A DNA stretch of 13,647 nt from an uncultured Geobacteraceae bacterium (lineage in GTDB: Bacteria; Desulfobacterota; Desulfuromonadia; Geobacterales; Pseudopelobacteraceae): assembly GCA_903879825.1 (NCBI GenBank), contig CAIRND010000347.1, positions 1 to 13,647 on the forward strand, in the 5' to 3' direction. Made by a program: the position numbers and the translations under genes. The notes beneath the pieces are model-generated. The model ran no database searches. It saw only the letters and a list, made by a program, of their open reading frames with translations, and was not told the DNA's origin. Below, in pieces: positions 6,611 through 13,647 of this stretch. Within the stretch, counting starts at the first letter, position 1, and every line of letters starts with the position of its first letter.

Positions 6611-7594
6611 ATGCCGCCGACACGGATCCTGATTGCGGAGGATGATCCGATTTCACGCGCTATTCTGGAATTGTATCTGGAAAGCGAGGGTTATTCATAC
6701 GTATCCGCAAAGAACGGACGGGAAGCACTTGACCTCTACAATGCACAGCCGTTTTCAATCGTTATCACCGACTGGCTGATGCCCGAAATGGACGGAACCG
6801 CTCTCTGTCAGGCTATCCGAAAACAGGCGGAAGACCGTTACACCTTCATTATCCTGATTACTTCTCAAAACGCCCCGAAAGATCTCATCGAAGGCCTCGA
6901 AGCCGGGGCAGATGATTTTATTGTAAAACCGATCAACCCGGCTGAATTACGGGTACGCCTCAAGGGGTGCCATCGCATCTTAGACCTCGAAAACTCGCTC
7001 AAAAAAAGTCTGACTGAAATCCGCGAACTCTCCATACGAGATCCGCTCACAGGAGCCTTTAACCGCGGCTATCTCGACCAGCAATTGGAGCATGAAATTG
7101 AGCGGACCTATCGTTACAAGCACCCACTTTCGCTGATACTATGCGACCTTGATCACTTCAAGCGAATCAACGATACCTACGGGCATCAGGCGGGAGACGA
7201 TGTACTGAAGCGCTGTGTACAGAACCTCCTCATGTCAAGCCGCCGTCATATTGACTGGGTAGCACGCTATGGCGGTGAAGAATTTGTTATTCTACTCCCT
7301 GAGACGGACGCTGCCCGCTGCAGCATTGTTGCGGAGCGAATGCGTGAAAGAATTGCATTTATACCAGAAGATTCCCACTATCCTATGGTCAATATATCGG
7401 CCAGCTTTGGCACAGTAACGCTGTTGCCGGATTCTCAGACAGACAAAATTTCGGCTGGTGAACTTTTGCAGCGTGCCGATGTCTGTCTGTACCAAGCCAA
7501 GCAATCGGGTCGAAATCGTGTAGTTCCCGAGACTGAAATGAGTTCAGAGATAATTGCAGACAGGAGGCTACATAGGTGGCAATACTTTCCATAG
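6611..7594 (+). CDS. Response regulator diguanylate cyclase (REC-GGDEF)
   Basis: This 327-residue response regulator makes c-di-GMP from two GTP. The receiver domain (about 4-120) has the acidic pocket EDD (10-12), phosphoacceptor Asp54 in TDWLMPEMDG, Thr84 and Lys106 in VKPINP. A short coiled linker leads to a GGDEF domain (about 143-307) that starts with IRDPLTGAFNR, has LILCDLDHFKRINDTYGH for metal and GTP, and the active GGEEF signature at 221-225. An RxxD inhibitory site (Arg212-Asp215) lies exactly five residues before it, so product inhibition is expected. It appears catalytically complete. ATG 6611 is preferred because it gives the standard receiver N terminus with GAGAG 5 bases upstream; ATGs at 6578 and 6599 are in frame. 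The stop overlaps the next gene by 19 bp. The likely phosphodonor is the hybrid kinase at 8767. Confidence 0.95.
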   Translation: MPPTRILIAEDDPISRAILELYLESEGYSYVSAKNGREALDLYNAQPFSIVITDWLMPEMDGTALCQAIRKQAEDRYTFIILITSQNAPKDLIEGLEAGADDFIVKPINPAELRVRLKGCHRILDLENSLKKSLTEIRELSIRDPLTGAFNRGYLDQQLEHEIERTYRYKHPLSLILCDLDHFKRINDTYGHQAGDDVLKRCVQNLLMSSRRHIDWVARYGGEEFVILLPETDAARCSIVAERMRERIAFIPEDSHYPMVNISASFGTVTLLPDSQTDKISAGELLQRADVCLYQAKQSGRNRVVPETEMSSEIIADRRLHRWQYFP

Positions 7595-7914
7595 ACAATC
7601 TGGAAGCCGGAATGGTCCTCAAATCAGCAGTTTGTGACCGAAGCGGGCGGCTACTCCTTCCAGCCGGAGTTGAATTAGCAGCAAAGCACCTGAAAATATT
7701 TCTCACGTGGGGTGTCTCTGAAGCGGATATTGAAGGTGATGAGATAATTGCGGACGACCTGGGAACATCGGGCGATGCCGGCAACGATCCTTTGGCATTG
7801 GCAAAGGCACAGCACATGATTGAACAGCTCTTTATCCATAACGATCCTCAGCACCCGCTTATTCACGAGCTGAAACGGATTTGCGTTGCACGGAGGATGT
7901 TAAGTGCCCCCTGA
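7576..7914 (+). CDS. Conserved-type small protein between cyclase and HDOD gene, function unknown
   Basis: This 112-residue soluble protein starts at GTG 7576, fixed by a perfect AGGAGG (7562-7567) eight bases upstream. Its N-terminal half, LSIDNLEAGMVLKSAVCD then RSGRLLLPAGVEL and HLKIFLTWGVSEADIEG, resembles the short beta-rich module found before HD-GYP or HDOD domains in many Geobacter-like proteins (the DUF3391-like PGM region). The C-terminal half contains an alpha-helical stretch LALAKAQHMIEQLF and ends HELKRICVARRML. No catalytic motif is visible. It overlaps the cyclase by 19 bp and the HDOD gene by 11 bp. It may be a split-off N-terminal module that acts with the HDOD protein; this is inferred from position and wording. 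Confidence 0.85.
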   Translation: MAILSIDNLEAGMVLKSAVCDRSGRLLLPAGVELAAKHLKIFLTWGVSEADIEGDEIIADDLGTSGDAGNDPLALAKAQHMIEQLFIHNDPQHPLIHELKRICVARRMLSAP

Positions 7915-8770
7915 GACTACTATAACAATAGATGCCCTGCTTAATGATGTTGCGTCGGTACCGTCACTGCCACTCCTTTATACCCGCCTGGATGAGTCGA
8001 TTAATCATCCACGCAGTTCAATTGCTGATATTGCAAAGATTCTCTCTGAAGACCAGGGGCTTGCGGCCCGCATTCTCAAGTTATCCAACAGCCCGTTGTT
8101 CGGTTATTTTTCGCGAATTGACACGATTACGCAGGCGGTTACAATTATTGGCATACAACAAGTGCGCGACTTGGCGCTGGCAGTTTCGGTCATGGGACTT
8201 TTCAAAGGCCTGCCGGAAGATTTAATTACAATGGAGCACTTCTGGCGCCACTCCATCGGCACAGCTCTGACGGCGCGCGTACTGGCAACCAGCCAGCGTG
8301 AAGCGAATCTGGAACGGTTCTTTGTTGCCGGAATTCTCCATGACATCGGGCGACTGGTCATGTTCATCCGTATTCCAGAGATATGCCGGAACATGATGAC
8401 AACGGCCAGAGAGCAGCAACTCTGTCTGTACGACGTCGAACGCCAGCGTCTGGGTTTTGATCACGCTGATGTGGGTGGAGCACTACTGCGCCGCTGGAAA
8501 CTGCCCATCAGGGTGGCTGAACCGGTCGAGTTTCACCATCGTTGTAATCAGGCCGGTCAATTCCCGCGTGAAAGCGCCATCCTGCACTGCGCTGACCTCA
8601 TCGCCCACGCCATGGAGTTCGGCAGCAGCGGAGACAGACTCGTGCCGACTCTTACTCCTGGTGCATGGGAACGCCTTGCAATCTCACCCTTCCAACTGCC
8701 CGCACTTTTTTCGCAAATTGAAAGCCAGTTTGACGAAATCACTACCGCACTGCAAGGAGCAGCGTCATGA
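7904..8770 (+). CDS. HDOD domain protein
   Basis: This 288-residue HDOD protein, essentially one domain, follows an N terminus reading VASVPSLPLLYTRL, the classic HDOD entry (about 15-215). Family motifs seen are ADIAKILSEDQGLAARILKLSNSPLFG (41-67), ITQAVTIIGIQQVRDLAL (75-92), and HFWRHS (112-117). HD-type residues remain at LHDIGRL (His146-Asp147), DHADVG (186-191) and FHH (210-212), more complete than in many HDOD members, which are usually non-catalytic signalling scaffolds. The start is GTG 7904 with GGAGG seven bases upstream; it overlaps the previous gene by 11 bp, and its TGA overlaps the kinase start as ATGA. In this operon it probably acts as a partner of the c-di-GMP or kinase proteins; any enzymatic activity is unproven. 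Confidence 0.92.
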   Translation: MPPETTITIDALLNDVASVPSLPLLYTRLDESINHPRSSIADIAKILSEDQGLAARILKLSNSPLFGYFSRIDTITQAVTIIGIQQVRDLALAVSVMGLFKGLPEDLITMEHFWRHSIGTALTARVLATSQREANLERFFVAGILHDIGRLVMFIRIPEICRNMMTTAREQQLCLYDVERQRLGFDHADVGGALLRRWKLPIRVAEPVEFHHRCNQAGQFPRESAILHCADLIAHAMEFGSSGDRLVPTLTPGAWERLAISPFQLPALFSQIESQFDEITTALQGAAS

Positions 8771-10914
8771 TCAGGCAGCAGGAAAATGACGACATGCTGA
8801 CACTCCGGGAGCGGATAAACTTCCTGGAGGAGACCAACCAGCACCACGTAACCCTGCTTGATATAGTAGCAGCCTGCAGCGATTTTTCTTCCGGGGCTGC
8901 AGAACCTCAGGGGCGCGACCAGATTATTCAAACCACCTTTTCCCAGATAAACCGGCTCATTCCATTTGAAGCGCTGGCCATTTATTTAATTGATGAGGAA
9001 GCCGATTTCGAGCTCACCTGGTGCGAACCACCTACGGCAAAAGTTCGCATAGAGAATGAGGTCGCCGCTGCTATTTCATCCGGCAGCTTTGCCTGGGCCA
9101 TTAACCAGAATCACCCAATTGTAAATTCGGCATCGGAATCAGATATGACCGTGGTGCTGCATGTGCTGGCAACCCGTTCCCGTATCCGGGGAATGTTTGT
9201 CGGCCTGCTCCCCGTCTGTAATTCCAGCATGCCGGTTTCCACTCTGAGCGCACTTTCAATCGTTATCACCTACAGTGCATTCGCCTTGGAAAATGCAGCA
9301 CTCTACGATATGTTGCGTGACCATATGCACAATCTGGAGCAGAAGGTACAACAAAGAACGGCTGAACTGGAGGCTGCACGGGCACAGGCTGAAGCGGCAA
9401 CAAATGCAAAAAGTGAATTTCTTGCCACTATGAGCCATGAAATCCGTACCCCGATGAACGGCATTATCGGCATGACAGAATTGCTGGCTGGCACACCCCT
9501 CATCAACGAACAGAAGCGCTACCTGTCAAACATTTCCTTTTCGGCTGAAAACCTGCTGGAAATAATCAATGAAATTCTCGATTTTTCAAAAATTGAGGCA
9601 GGCAGAATGGAGCTTGACGCTCACGCGTTCAATCTCCGGGAGATGCTTGAAGCCTCGCTGTTGCCACTTCGCATCAAAGCCGAATCCGGAGGGGTGGCAC
9701 TTTCGATTTCTGTTGCTGAAAACTGTCCGGCGGTATTAGTTGGTGATGGTTCAAAGCTGCGGCAGATTCTGGTCAATCTGGTCGGCAATGCGGTAAAGTT
9801 TACCCGCTGCGGCACAGTCAGCATCGACTGCACTACTCCTGACGGCCTGATAGATCCTTTACAGCTGCAGCTGTCCATCACTGATAGCGGCATAGGCATG
9901 TCACCCGAAGTCTGCCAGCGCATCTTTGAACCGTTTACGCAGGCCGATTCATCTACCAGTCGCTCTTTTGGTGGAACAGGCCTTGGGCTTGCAATCACGC
10001 GTAAATTAACCACTCTGATGGGTGGTGACATCACCGTGACAAGTACACCGGGTGTAGGGAGTTCATTTACGGTACTGCTGCCATTTGCTCGTGGTGATGA
10101 CGCCAGTGCTGCAGTGCCGGCACCATCCGGCCGTGCGGATTTACTTGAATATACCGGAACGCCCCTTTCTATCCTCCTGGCTGAGGATGTACCGATCAAT
10201 CAGGAGTTGGCTAAAATACTTCTGGAAAAAATGGGACATAGAGTATCACTGGCCTCAAACGGAACCGAAGCGGTTGACCAGTTTAGTAACGGTCACTTTG
10301 ATGTTATTTTTATGGACATGCAGATGCCGGAAATGGATGGACTACAGGCGACGCAGGCGATTCGGCACTTGGAGAGAGGCCAGGAACAGCGGATACCGAT
10401 TATCGCCATGACCGCCAATGTTTCTGAAAACGATCGTCAGAAATGCCATGATGCCGGCATGGATGCCTTCATTGAAAAGCCGATCCGCTCGGAGAAACTT
10501 CGAGCGACTCTGTCTCATTATTCCAGCAACGTAGACCAGTCAATGCAGTCCAAGCGACTCGAAAGCCCAGATGAATCAGGCGCTCTGGTTTTTGATCGCG
10601 CTGAACTGCTCGAACGGCTTGGCGGCGCCGAAGAGTTACTACCAAGGTTCCTGCGGTTGTTCATCAGCAGCACTTCGGAATCAATCAACCAGTTATGTAT
10701 CAGCGTCACAAATGACGACAACAAGAATATTCACCGACAAGCTCATGCAATCAAGGGTGCTGCAGCCAATGTCGGCGCCCACCGCATCCGTGACTGTGCC
10801 ACCACCCTGGATGACAGGGTTAAATCCAGCACACGTGCCGATATTGCTCAGCAGGTGGAGCTGCTCAAAGCAGAATATGACCTTTTCATAGACACGGTTA
10901 AAGGCATGATATGA
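8767..10914 (+). CDS. Soluble hybrid histidine kinase (GAF-HisKA-HATPase-REC-Hpt)
   Basis: This 715-residue hybrid sensor kinase carries a full phosphorelay. In order: a short coil (12-25), a GAF-like sensor (about 40-178), a coiled coil with EQKVQQRTAELEAARAQAEA, HisKA with phospho-His224 in MSHEIRTPMNG, HATPase_c with the N box LVGNAVKFT, DSGIGM (373-378) and GGTGLGL (402-408), a receiver (about 467-583) with Glu473-Asp474, Asp517 in FMDMQMPEMDG, Thr549 and Lys571, and a C-terminal Hpt with His660 in AHAIKGAAANVG. There is no membrane segment or signal peptide, so it senses a cytoplasmic cue. The expected path is His224 to Asp517 to His660 to a response regulator, with REC-GGDEF and REC-HD-GYP genes in the same operon as obvious targets. 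It overlaps both neighbours by 4 bp (ATGA). Confidence 0.95.
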   Translation: MIRQQENDDMLTLRERINFLEETNQHHVTLLDIVAACSDFSSGAAEPQGRDQIIQTTFSQINRLIPFEALAIYLIDEEADFELTWCEPPTAKVRIENEVAAAISSGSFAWAINQNHPIVNSASESDMTVVLHVLATRSRIRGMFVGLLPVCNSSMPVSTLSALSIVITYSAFALENAALYDMLRDHMHNLEQKVQQRTAELEAARAQAEAATNAKSEFLATMSHEIRTPMNGIIGMTELLAGTPLINEQKRYLSNISFSAENLLEIINEILDFSKIEAGRMELDAHAFNLREMLEASLLPLRIKAESGGVALSISVAENCPAVLVGDGSKLRQILVNLVGNAVKFTRCGTVSIDCTTPDGLIDPLQLQLSITDSGIGMSPEVCQRIFEPFTQADSSTSRSFGGTGLGLAITRKLTTLMGGDITVTSTPGVGSSFTVLLPFARGDDASAAVPAPSGRADLLEYTGTPLSILLAEDVPINQELAKILLEKMGHRVSLASNGTEAVDQFSNGHFDVIFMDMQMPEMDGLQATQAIRHLERGQEQRIPIIAMTANVSENDRQKCHDAGMDAFIEKPIRSEKLRATLSHYSSNVDQSMQSKRLESPDESGALVFDRAELLERLGGAEELLPRFLRLFISSTSESINQLCISVTNDDNKNIHRQAHAIKGAAANVGAHRIRDCATTLDDRVKSSTRADIAQQVELLKAEYDLFIDTVKGMI

Positions 10915-12017
10915 ATACCGAAGTAAAAATACTTGCGGTAGATGACGTCTTAATGAATCTGGAGATGCTTGATGTGATGCTGTCGGAACTCGACATCCAG
11001 CTTTTCAAAGCAGGCAATGGACAGGAAGCCCTTGATCTTCTGGAAAGAGAACCGGACATTGACGCAATTCTATTAGACCTTGAAATGCCGGTCATGAACG
11101 GCTTTGAGACATTACAGGCTCTCAAACGCAGTGACAACTTTCGTGATATTCCTGTGATCGTTATCACGGCTGACCGTGACGAGGTAGTTAAAACCCTGGC
11201 ACTCGGAGCCAATGATTTTCTGTCAAAACCATATAATCCCGATGAAATGCGCTTACGTGTCATGAACCACGTTCGCAGTAAAAAGCTGAATGATCTATCA
11301 AAGGATATGAACAAAGTGCTGGAATCGGAAGTGGTAAAAAAGACCACTGCCCTGCAGAACGCGCTGAAATTGTCCAAGGAGGCCGAGTATGAGATTTCTC
11401 TGCGCCTTGGCATGGCAGCAGAATTCCGCGATCTTGAAACCGGCATGCATACCAGACGTATCAGTGCCCTTTCCAAGGCCCTGGCCACGCTGACGAGCAT
11501 GTCTGAGGAGGATTCAGAAACCCTTCGATTCGCCTCACCACTCCATGATGTCGGCAAGATCGGCATACCGGACCGTATCTTGTTAAAACCGGGAAAACTG
11601 GACGCAAATGAATTTGAAATCATGAAGATGCATACCGTCATTGGCGGCAAGATCCTAACCGATGCGGAACGCTATCCGATGTTGGAATCAGGAAGGATTA
11701 TTGCTCTCCAGCACCATGAGCGCTGGGATGGCAAGGGTTACCCCCACGGTCTCTCCGGTACGGATATTCACATCTTCGCCCGAATCGTAGCAATTGTTGA
11801 TGTTTTTGATGCGCTCACCTCGGAGCGCCCCTATAAAAAAGCCTTCTCGCTTGAGAAGACTGAGACGATCATGCGTGAGGGGCTCGGCACGTTCTTTGAT
11901 CCGGATTTACTGCCACTTTTCTTCAATAATATTGATCTGTTTGTAAAAATAAAAGACGAATTACAGGATGAGCCGGTCGCAGAGGAAAGTGAGAACGACA
12001 TACTTTCCATGGCGTAA
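10911..12017 (+). CDS. Response regulator c-di-GMP phosphodiesterase (REC-HD-GYP)
   Basis: This 368-residue response regulator should hydrolyse c-di-GMP. The receiver (about 5-122) has Asp11-Asp12, phosphoacceptor Asp56 in LLDLEMPVMNG, Thr86 and Lys106 in SKPYNP. A coiled linker (about 124-160) leads to an HD-GYP domain with every hallmark: HDVGKIGIPDRIL (212-224), HTVIGG (241-246), HHERWDGKGYP (268-278, GYP at 276-278) and IVDVFDALTSERPYK (295-309). It therefore looks catalytically complete; members of this family convert c-di-GMP to pGpG or GMP with a bi- or trinuclear metal centre. ATG at 10911 overlaps the kinase stop as ATGA, so it is co-translated. It opposes the REC-GGDEF protein encoded first in the operon. 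No clear terminator follows. Confidence 0.95.
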   Translation: MNTEVKILAVDDVLMNLEMLDVMLSELDIQLFKAGNGQEALDLLEREPDIDAILLDLEMPVMNGFETLQALKRSDNFRDIPVIVITADRDEVVKTLALGANDFLSKPYNPDEMRLRVMNHVRSKKLNDLSKDMNKVLESEVVKKTTALQNALKLSKEAEYEISLRLGMAAEFRDLETGMHTRRISALSKALATLTSMSEEDSETLRFASPLHDVGKIGIPDRILLKPGKLDANEFEIMKMHTVIGGKILTDAERYPMLESGRIIALQHHERWDGKGYPHGLSGTDIHIFARIVAIVDVFDALTSERPYKKAFSLEKTETIMREGLGTFFDPDLLPLFFNNIDLFVKIKDELQDEPVAEESENDILSMA

Positions 12018-12028
12018 CCCGCATTACA

Positions 12029-12046
12029 CACTGTCTAAACACTGTC
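12029..12046 (+). promoter_or_regulatory. Direct repeat CACTGTC-N4-CACTGTC, PhoB-box-like
   Basis: Two identical 7-mers CACTGTC (12029-12035 and 12040-12046) are 11 bp apart, so they fall on the same face of the helix. The core CTGTC-N6-CTGTC has the spacing of a pho box (CTGTCAT repeated every 11 bp), although the bases after each CTGTC differ. It lies 25 bp upstream of the first trans-sulfuration gene. It could bind an OmpR/PhoB-family regulator; chance cannot be excluded. Confidence 0.3.
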
Positions 12047-12071
12047 GGGATTTTTTCTTTGGGAGAACACC

Positions 12072-13205
12072 ATGAACATCGCAACGCACGCAGTACAAAT
12101 CGGACTTGAATGGGATACTCGTACCGGGGCGGTCACTGTACCGATCTATCAAACGGCAACATTTCGACATCCGGGCCTCGGTCAAAGTACCGGTTATGAT
12201 TATAGCCGCTCGGGCAATCCGACCCGGCAGGCGCTCGAGAATGGCATTGCACGCCTGGATGGGGGGACCCGCGGTTTTGCTTATTCGTCCGGCATGGCGG
12301 CGATCGCTAACCTTATGCTGCTTTTCAAATCGGGAGACCACCTGATCGTAACGGAGGATCTTTATGGGGGAACCTGTCGTCTGTTCGACAAAATCTTCTG
12401 CCAGTACGGTCTCTCCTTCACCTACGTCGATACAAGCGATATTGCTGCGATAACGGCCGCACTCCAGCCATCGACCGTCGCTGTTTTTGTCGAAACGCTC
12501 ACGAATCCACTCCTCAAATTTGCTGATCTCCCGGCGATATCCGGCCTGTGCAAACAGAACAATCTACTGTTGATTGCTGACAATACTTTTCTGACCCCCT
12601 ATCTGCTGCGCCCGCTCGACGTGGGTGCCGATATCGCTGTCTACAGCGCGACAAAATACCTGGCCGGCCACAACGACACAGTAGCAGGGGTGGTCTCTGT
12701 CAAAGATCCGGAACTTGCTGAGAAAGTCTACTTCCATCAAAACTCGGTCGGTGCCGTCCTGGGACCGCAAGATTCCTGGTTGACAATCCGTGGCATCAAA
12801 ACACTTGGAGTCCGGATGGACCGTCAGCAGTACAATGCCGGGCGGATTGCGGAATGGCTTTCGGCCCACCCCCGCATAACTAAAGTGTATTACCCCGGCT
12901 TAACAAGTCACCCCGATCATGCCCTGATGAAACAACAATCGAACGGGTTCGGTGCCATGATTGCTTTTGAAGTGGAAAACCACTCCTTGGTCGAACAGGT
13001 CTTGTTGAAGACTGAGCTGATCTCTTTTGCCGAAAGCCTCGGAGGAGTTGAAAGCCTGATAACCTTCCCCGAAGTACAAACTCATGCCGACATTCCGCTA
13101 GAATTACGGGCTCGCCTCGGAATCAATAACGTACTTTTGAGACTATCAGTCGGGATCGAGGATTGTGATGATCTGATTGAAGATTTGCGTCAGGCACTGG
13201 CCTAA
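12072..13205 (+). CDS. Trans-sulfuration PLP enzyme (cystathionine gamma-synthase/beta-lyase family)
   Basis: This 377-residue member of the Cys/Met-metabolism PLP family, fold type I, works in methionine/cysteine interconversion. PLP-site motifs seen are YDYSRSGNPTR (42-52), SSGMAAI (72-78), Tyr98 in DLYGG, Asp170 in IADNTF, the Schiff-base Lys195 in YSATKYLAGHND, and the C-terminal SLGGVESL (322-329) and LLRLSVGIED (355-364; Arg357 binds the substrate carboxylate). The length is typical. ATG 12072 follows GGGAG by six bases. Cystathionine gamma-synthase (MetB), beta-lyase (MetC) and related gamma-lyases cannot be told apart safely; PEVQTHADIP in place of the usual MTHA segment is slightly unusual. 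A paralogue follows 49 bp downstream on the same strand. Confidence 0.92.
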   Translation: MNIATHAVQIGLEWDTRTGAVTVPIYQTATFRHPGLGQSTGYDYSRSGNPTRQALENGIARLDGGTRGFAYSSGMAAIANLMLLFKSGDHLIVTEDLYGGTCRLFDKIFCQYGLSFTYVDTSDIAAITAALQPSTVAVFVETLTNPLLKFADLPAISGLCKQNNLLLIADNTFLTPYLLRPLDVGADIAVYSATKYLAGHNDTVAGVVSVKDPELAEKVYFHQNSVGAVLGPQDSWLTIRGIKTLGVRMDRQQYNAGRIAEWLSAHPRITKVYYPGLTSHPDHALMKQQSNGFGAMIAFEVENHSLVEQVLLKTELISFAESLGGVESLITFPEVQTHADIPLELRARLGINNVLLRLSVGIEDCDDLIEDLRQALA

Positions 13206-13254
13206 CAGGGTAACATAACTATTTTTTCAGTTTATATTTGAATGTGGAGAGTTT

Positions 13255-13647
13255 ATGAAACTTGCGACGAAATTAATTCACGGCGGACCGACCGTTGACC
13301 AGCAGACCGGGGCTCTTGGAGTACCCATCTACCAGATTTCCACCTACCGTCAGACCTCGGTTGACCATTTCAGTAAATATGATTACGCCCGCGGTGACAA
13401 TCCGACCCGGGAAGCGCTGGAAGACACAATTGCGGTATTGGAGGGTGGTACACGCTGCCTGGCCTTTGCCTCTGGAATGGCCGCCATATCGACGACACTG
13501 ATGATTTTCTCCCCCGGCGACCATCTGGTTGTCTGCGACGATGTGTATGGTGGCGCCTACCGGGTGCTCTCGACCATATTCAGTCGCATGGGAATCACCT
13601 CCACATTTGTAGATGCCACCGACCTGTCAGCAATTGAGGCAGCAATC
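13255..13647 (+). CDS. Second trans-sulfuration PLP enzyme, N-terminal part (3' end outside window)
   Basis: The first 131 codons of a paralogue of the preceding gene run, open, to the end of the window. The protein starts MKLATKLIHGG, a standard N terminus for the family, and shows VPIYQISTYRQ, YDYARGDNPTREALE (42-56), SGMAAI (73-78), GDHLVVCDDVYGG (88-100). The PLP lysine would lie past the window end. A gap-free comparison with the upstream protein gives 62 identical residues of 131 (about 47%, counted by hand). GGAG lies five bases before the ATG. The pair probably divides MetB- and MetC-type steps or substrates and is likely co-transcribed; which does which cannot be read here. Confidence 0.92.
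   Translation, partial: MKLATKLIHGGPTVDQQTGALGVPIYQISTYRQTSVDHFSKYDYARGDNPTREALEDTIAVLEGGTRCLAFASGMAAISTTLMIFSPGDHLVVCDDVYGGAYRVLSTIFSRMGITSTFVDATDLSAIEAAI

Noticed and set aside
7389..7817. 142-codon minus-strand open frame opposite the cyclase and the 112-aa protein
   Set aside because: It spans two real overlapping plus-strand genes that have strong ribosome sites, and has no domain.
9621..10199. 192-codon open frame on the minus strand opposite the hybrid kinase
   Set aside because: Low-complexity composition and complete overlap with the conserved HATPase region of the kinase mark it as a shadow.
10898..11650. 250-codon open frame on the minus strand opposite REC-HD-GYP
   Set aside because: It is a serine/arginine-rich antisense shadow of a clear REC-HD-GYP gene, with no recognisable domain.
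12018..12071. Intrinsic terminator between REC-HD-GYP and the trans-sulfuration gene
   Set aside because: There is a T run at 12051-12056, but only a 4-bp CCCG/CGGG pair with a long unpaired loop precedes it; not a convincing hairpin.
12018..12071. SAM riboswitch upstream of the methionine-pathway genes
   Set aside because: The gap is only 54 bp, too short for a SAM-I aptamer, and no conserved aptamer core is seen.

Overview
The window looks like chromosomal DNA of a Desulfuromonadota bacterium of the Geobacter/Trichlorobacter/Pelobacter kind. This is inferred from gene content, not from a database match: System II cytochrome c maturation genes (ResB plus the WWD-domain partner), a dense c-di-GMP/two-component operon with REC-GGDEF, HDOD and REC-HD-GYP proteins, and a tandem pair of Cys/Met-metabolism PLP enzymes. 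Base composition is mixed (about half GC by eye), and GTG and TTG starts are common.

Left edge (1-444): the last 74 codons of a tyrosine recombinase run into a perfect 12-bp stem terminator. The 3' end of a tRNA-Gly(GCC) gene lies on the other strand, with a near-consensus sigma70 promoter. An integrase abutting a tRNA 3' end is the classic edge of an integrated element, so the element would lie to the left and the core chromosome to the right.

Minus-strand block (445-5972): three glycosyltransferases (GT2, polyprenyl-phosphate-type GT2, GT4) form an apparent surface-polysaccharide operon. Upstream of it, separated by a terminator, is the resB-ccsB cytochrome c synthetase operon. The correct starts of several of these genes are GTG or TTG codons well inside the longest open frames.

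Middle (5973-6491): a 219-bp divergent intergenic region, then a 68-codon one-helix membrane protein gene on the plus strand with its own terminator.

Plus-strand signalling operon (6492-12017): a 36-codon leader ORF with a strong Shine-Dalgarno site, a REC-GGDEF cyclase, a 112-aa protein, an HDOD protein, a soluble GAF hybrid histidine kinase with REC and Hpt, and a REC-HD-GYP phosphodiesterase. From the cyclase onward every gene overlaps the next (19, 11, 4 and 4 bp). The layout suggests one phosphorelay whose Hpt output can feed both a c-di-GMP synthase and a c-di-GMP hydrolase.

Right edge (12072-13647): two tandem PLP-dependent trans-sulfuration enzymes. The second is cut by the window end; the two are about 47% identical over the 131 residues that can be compared. 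A PhoB-like direct repeat with an 11-bp period sits just upstream of the first.

No stretch over 300 bases lacks a gene. No CRISPR array, insertion sequence or rRNA is visible.
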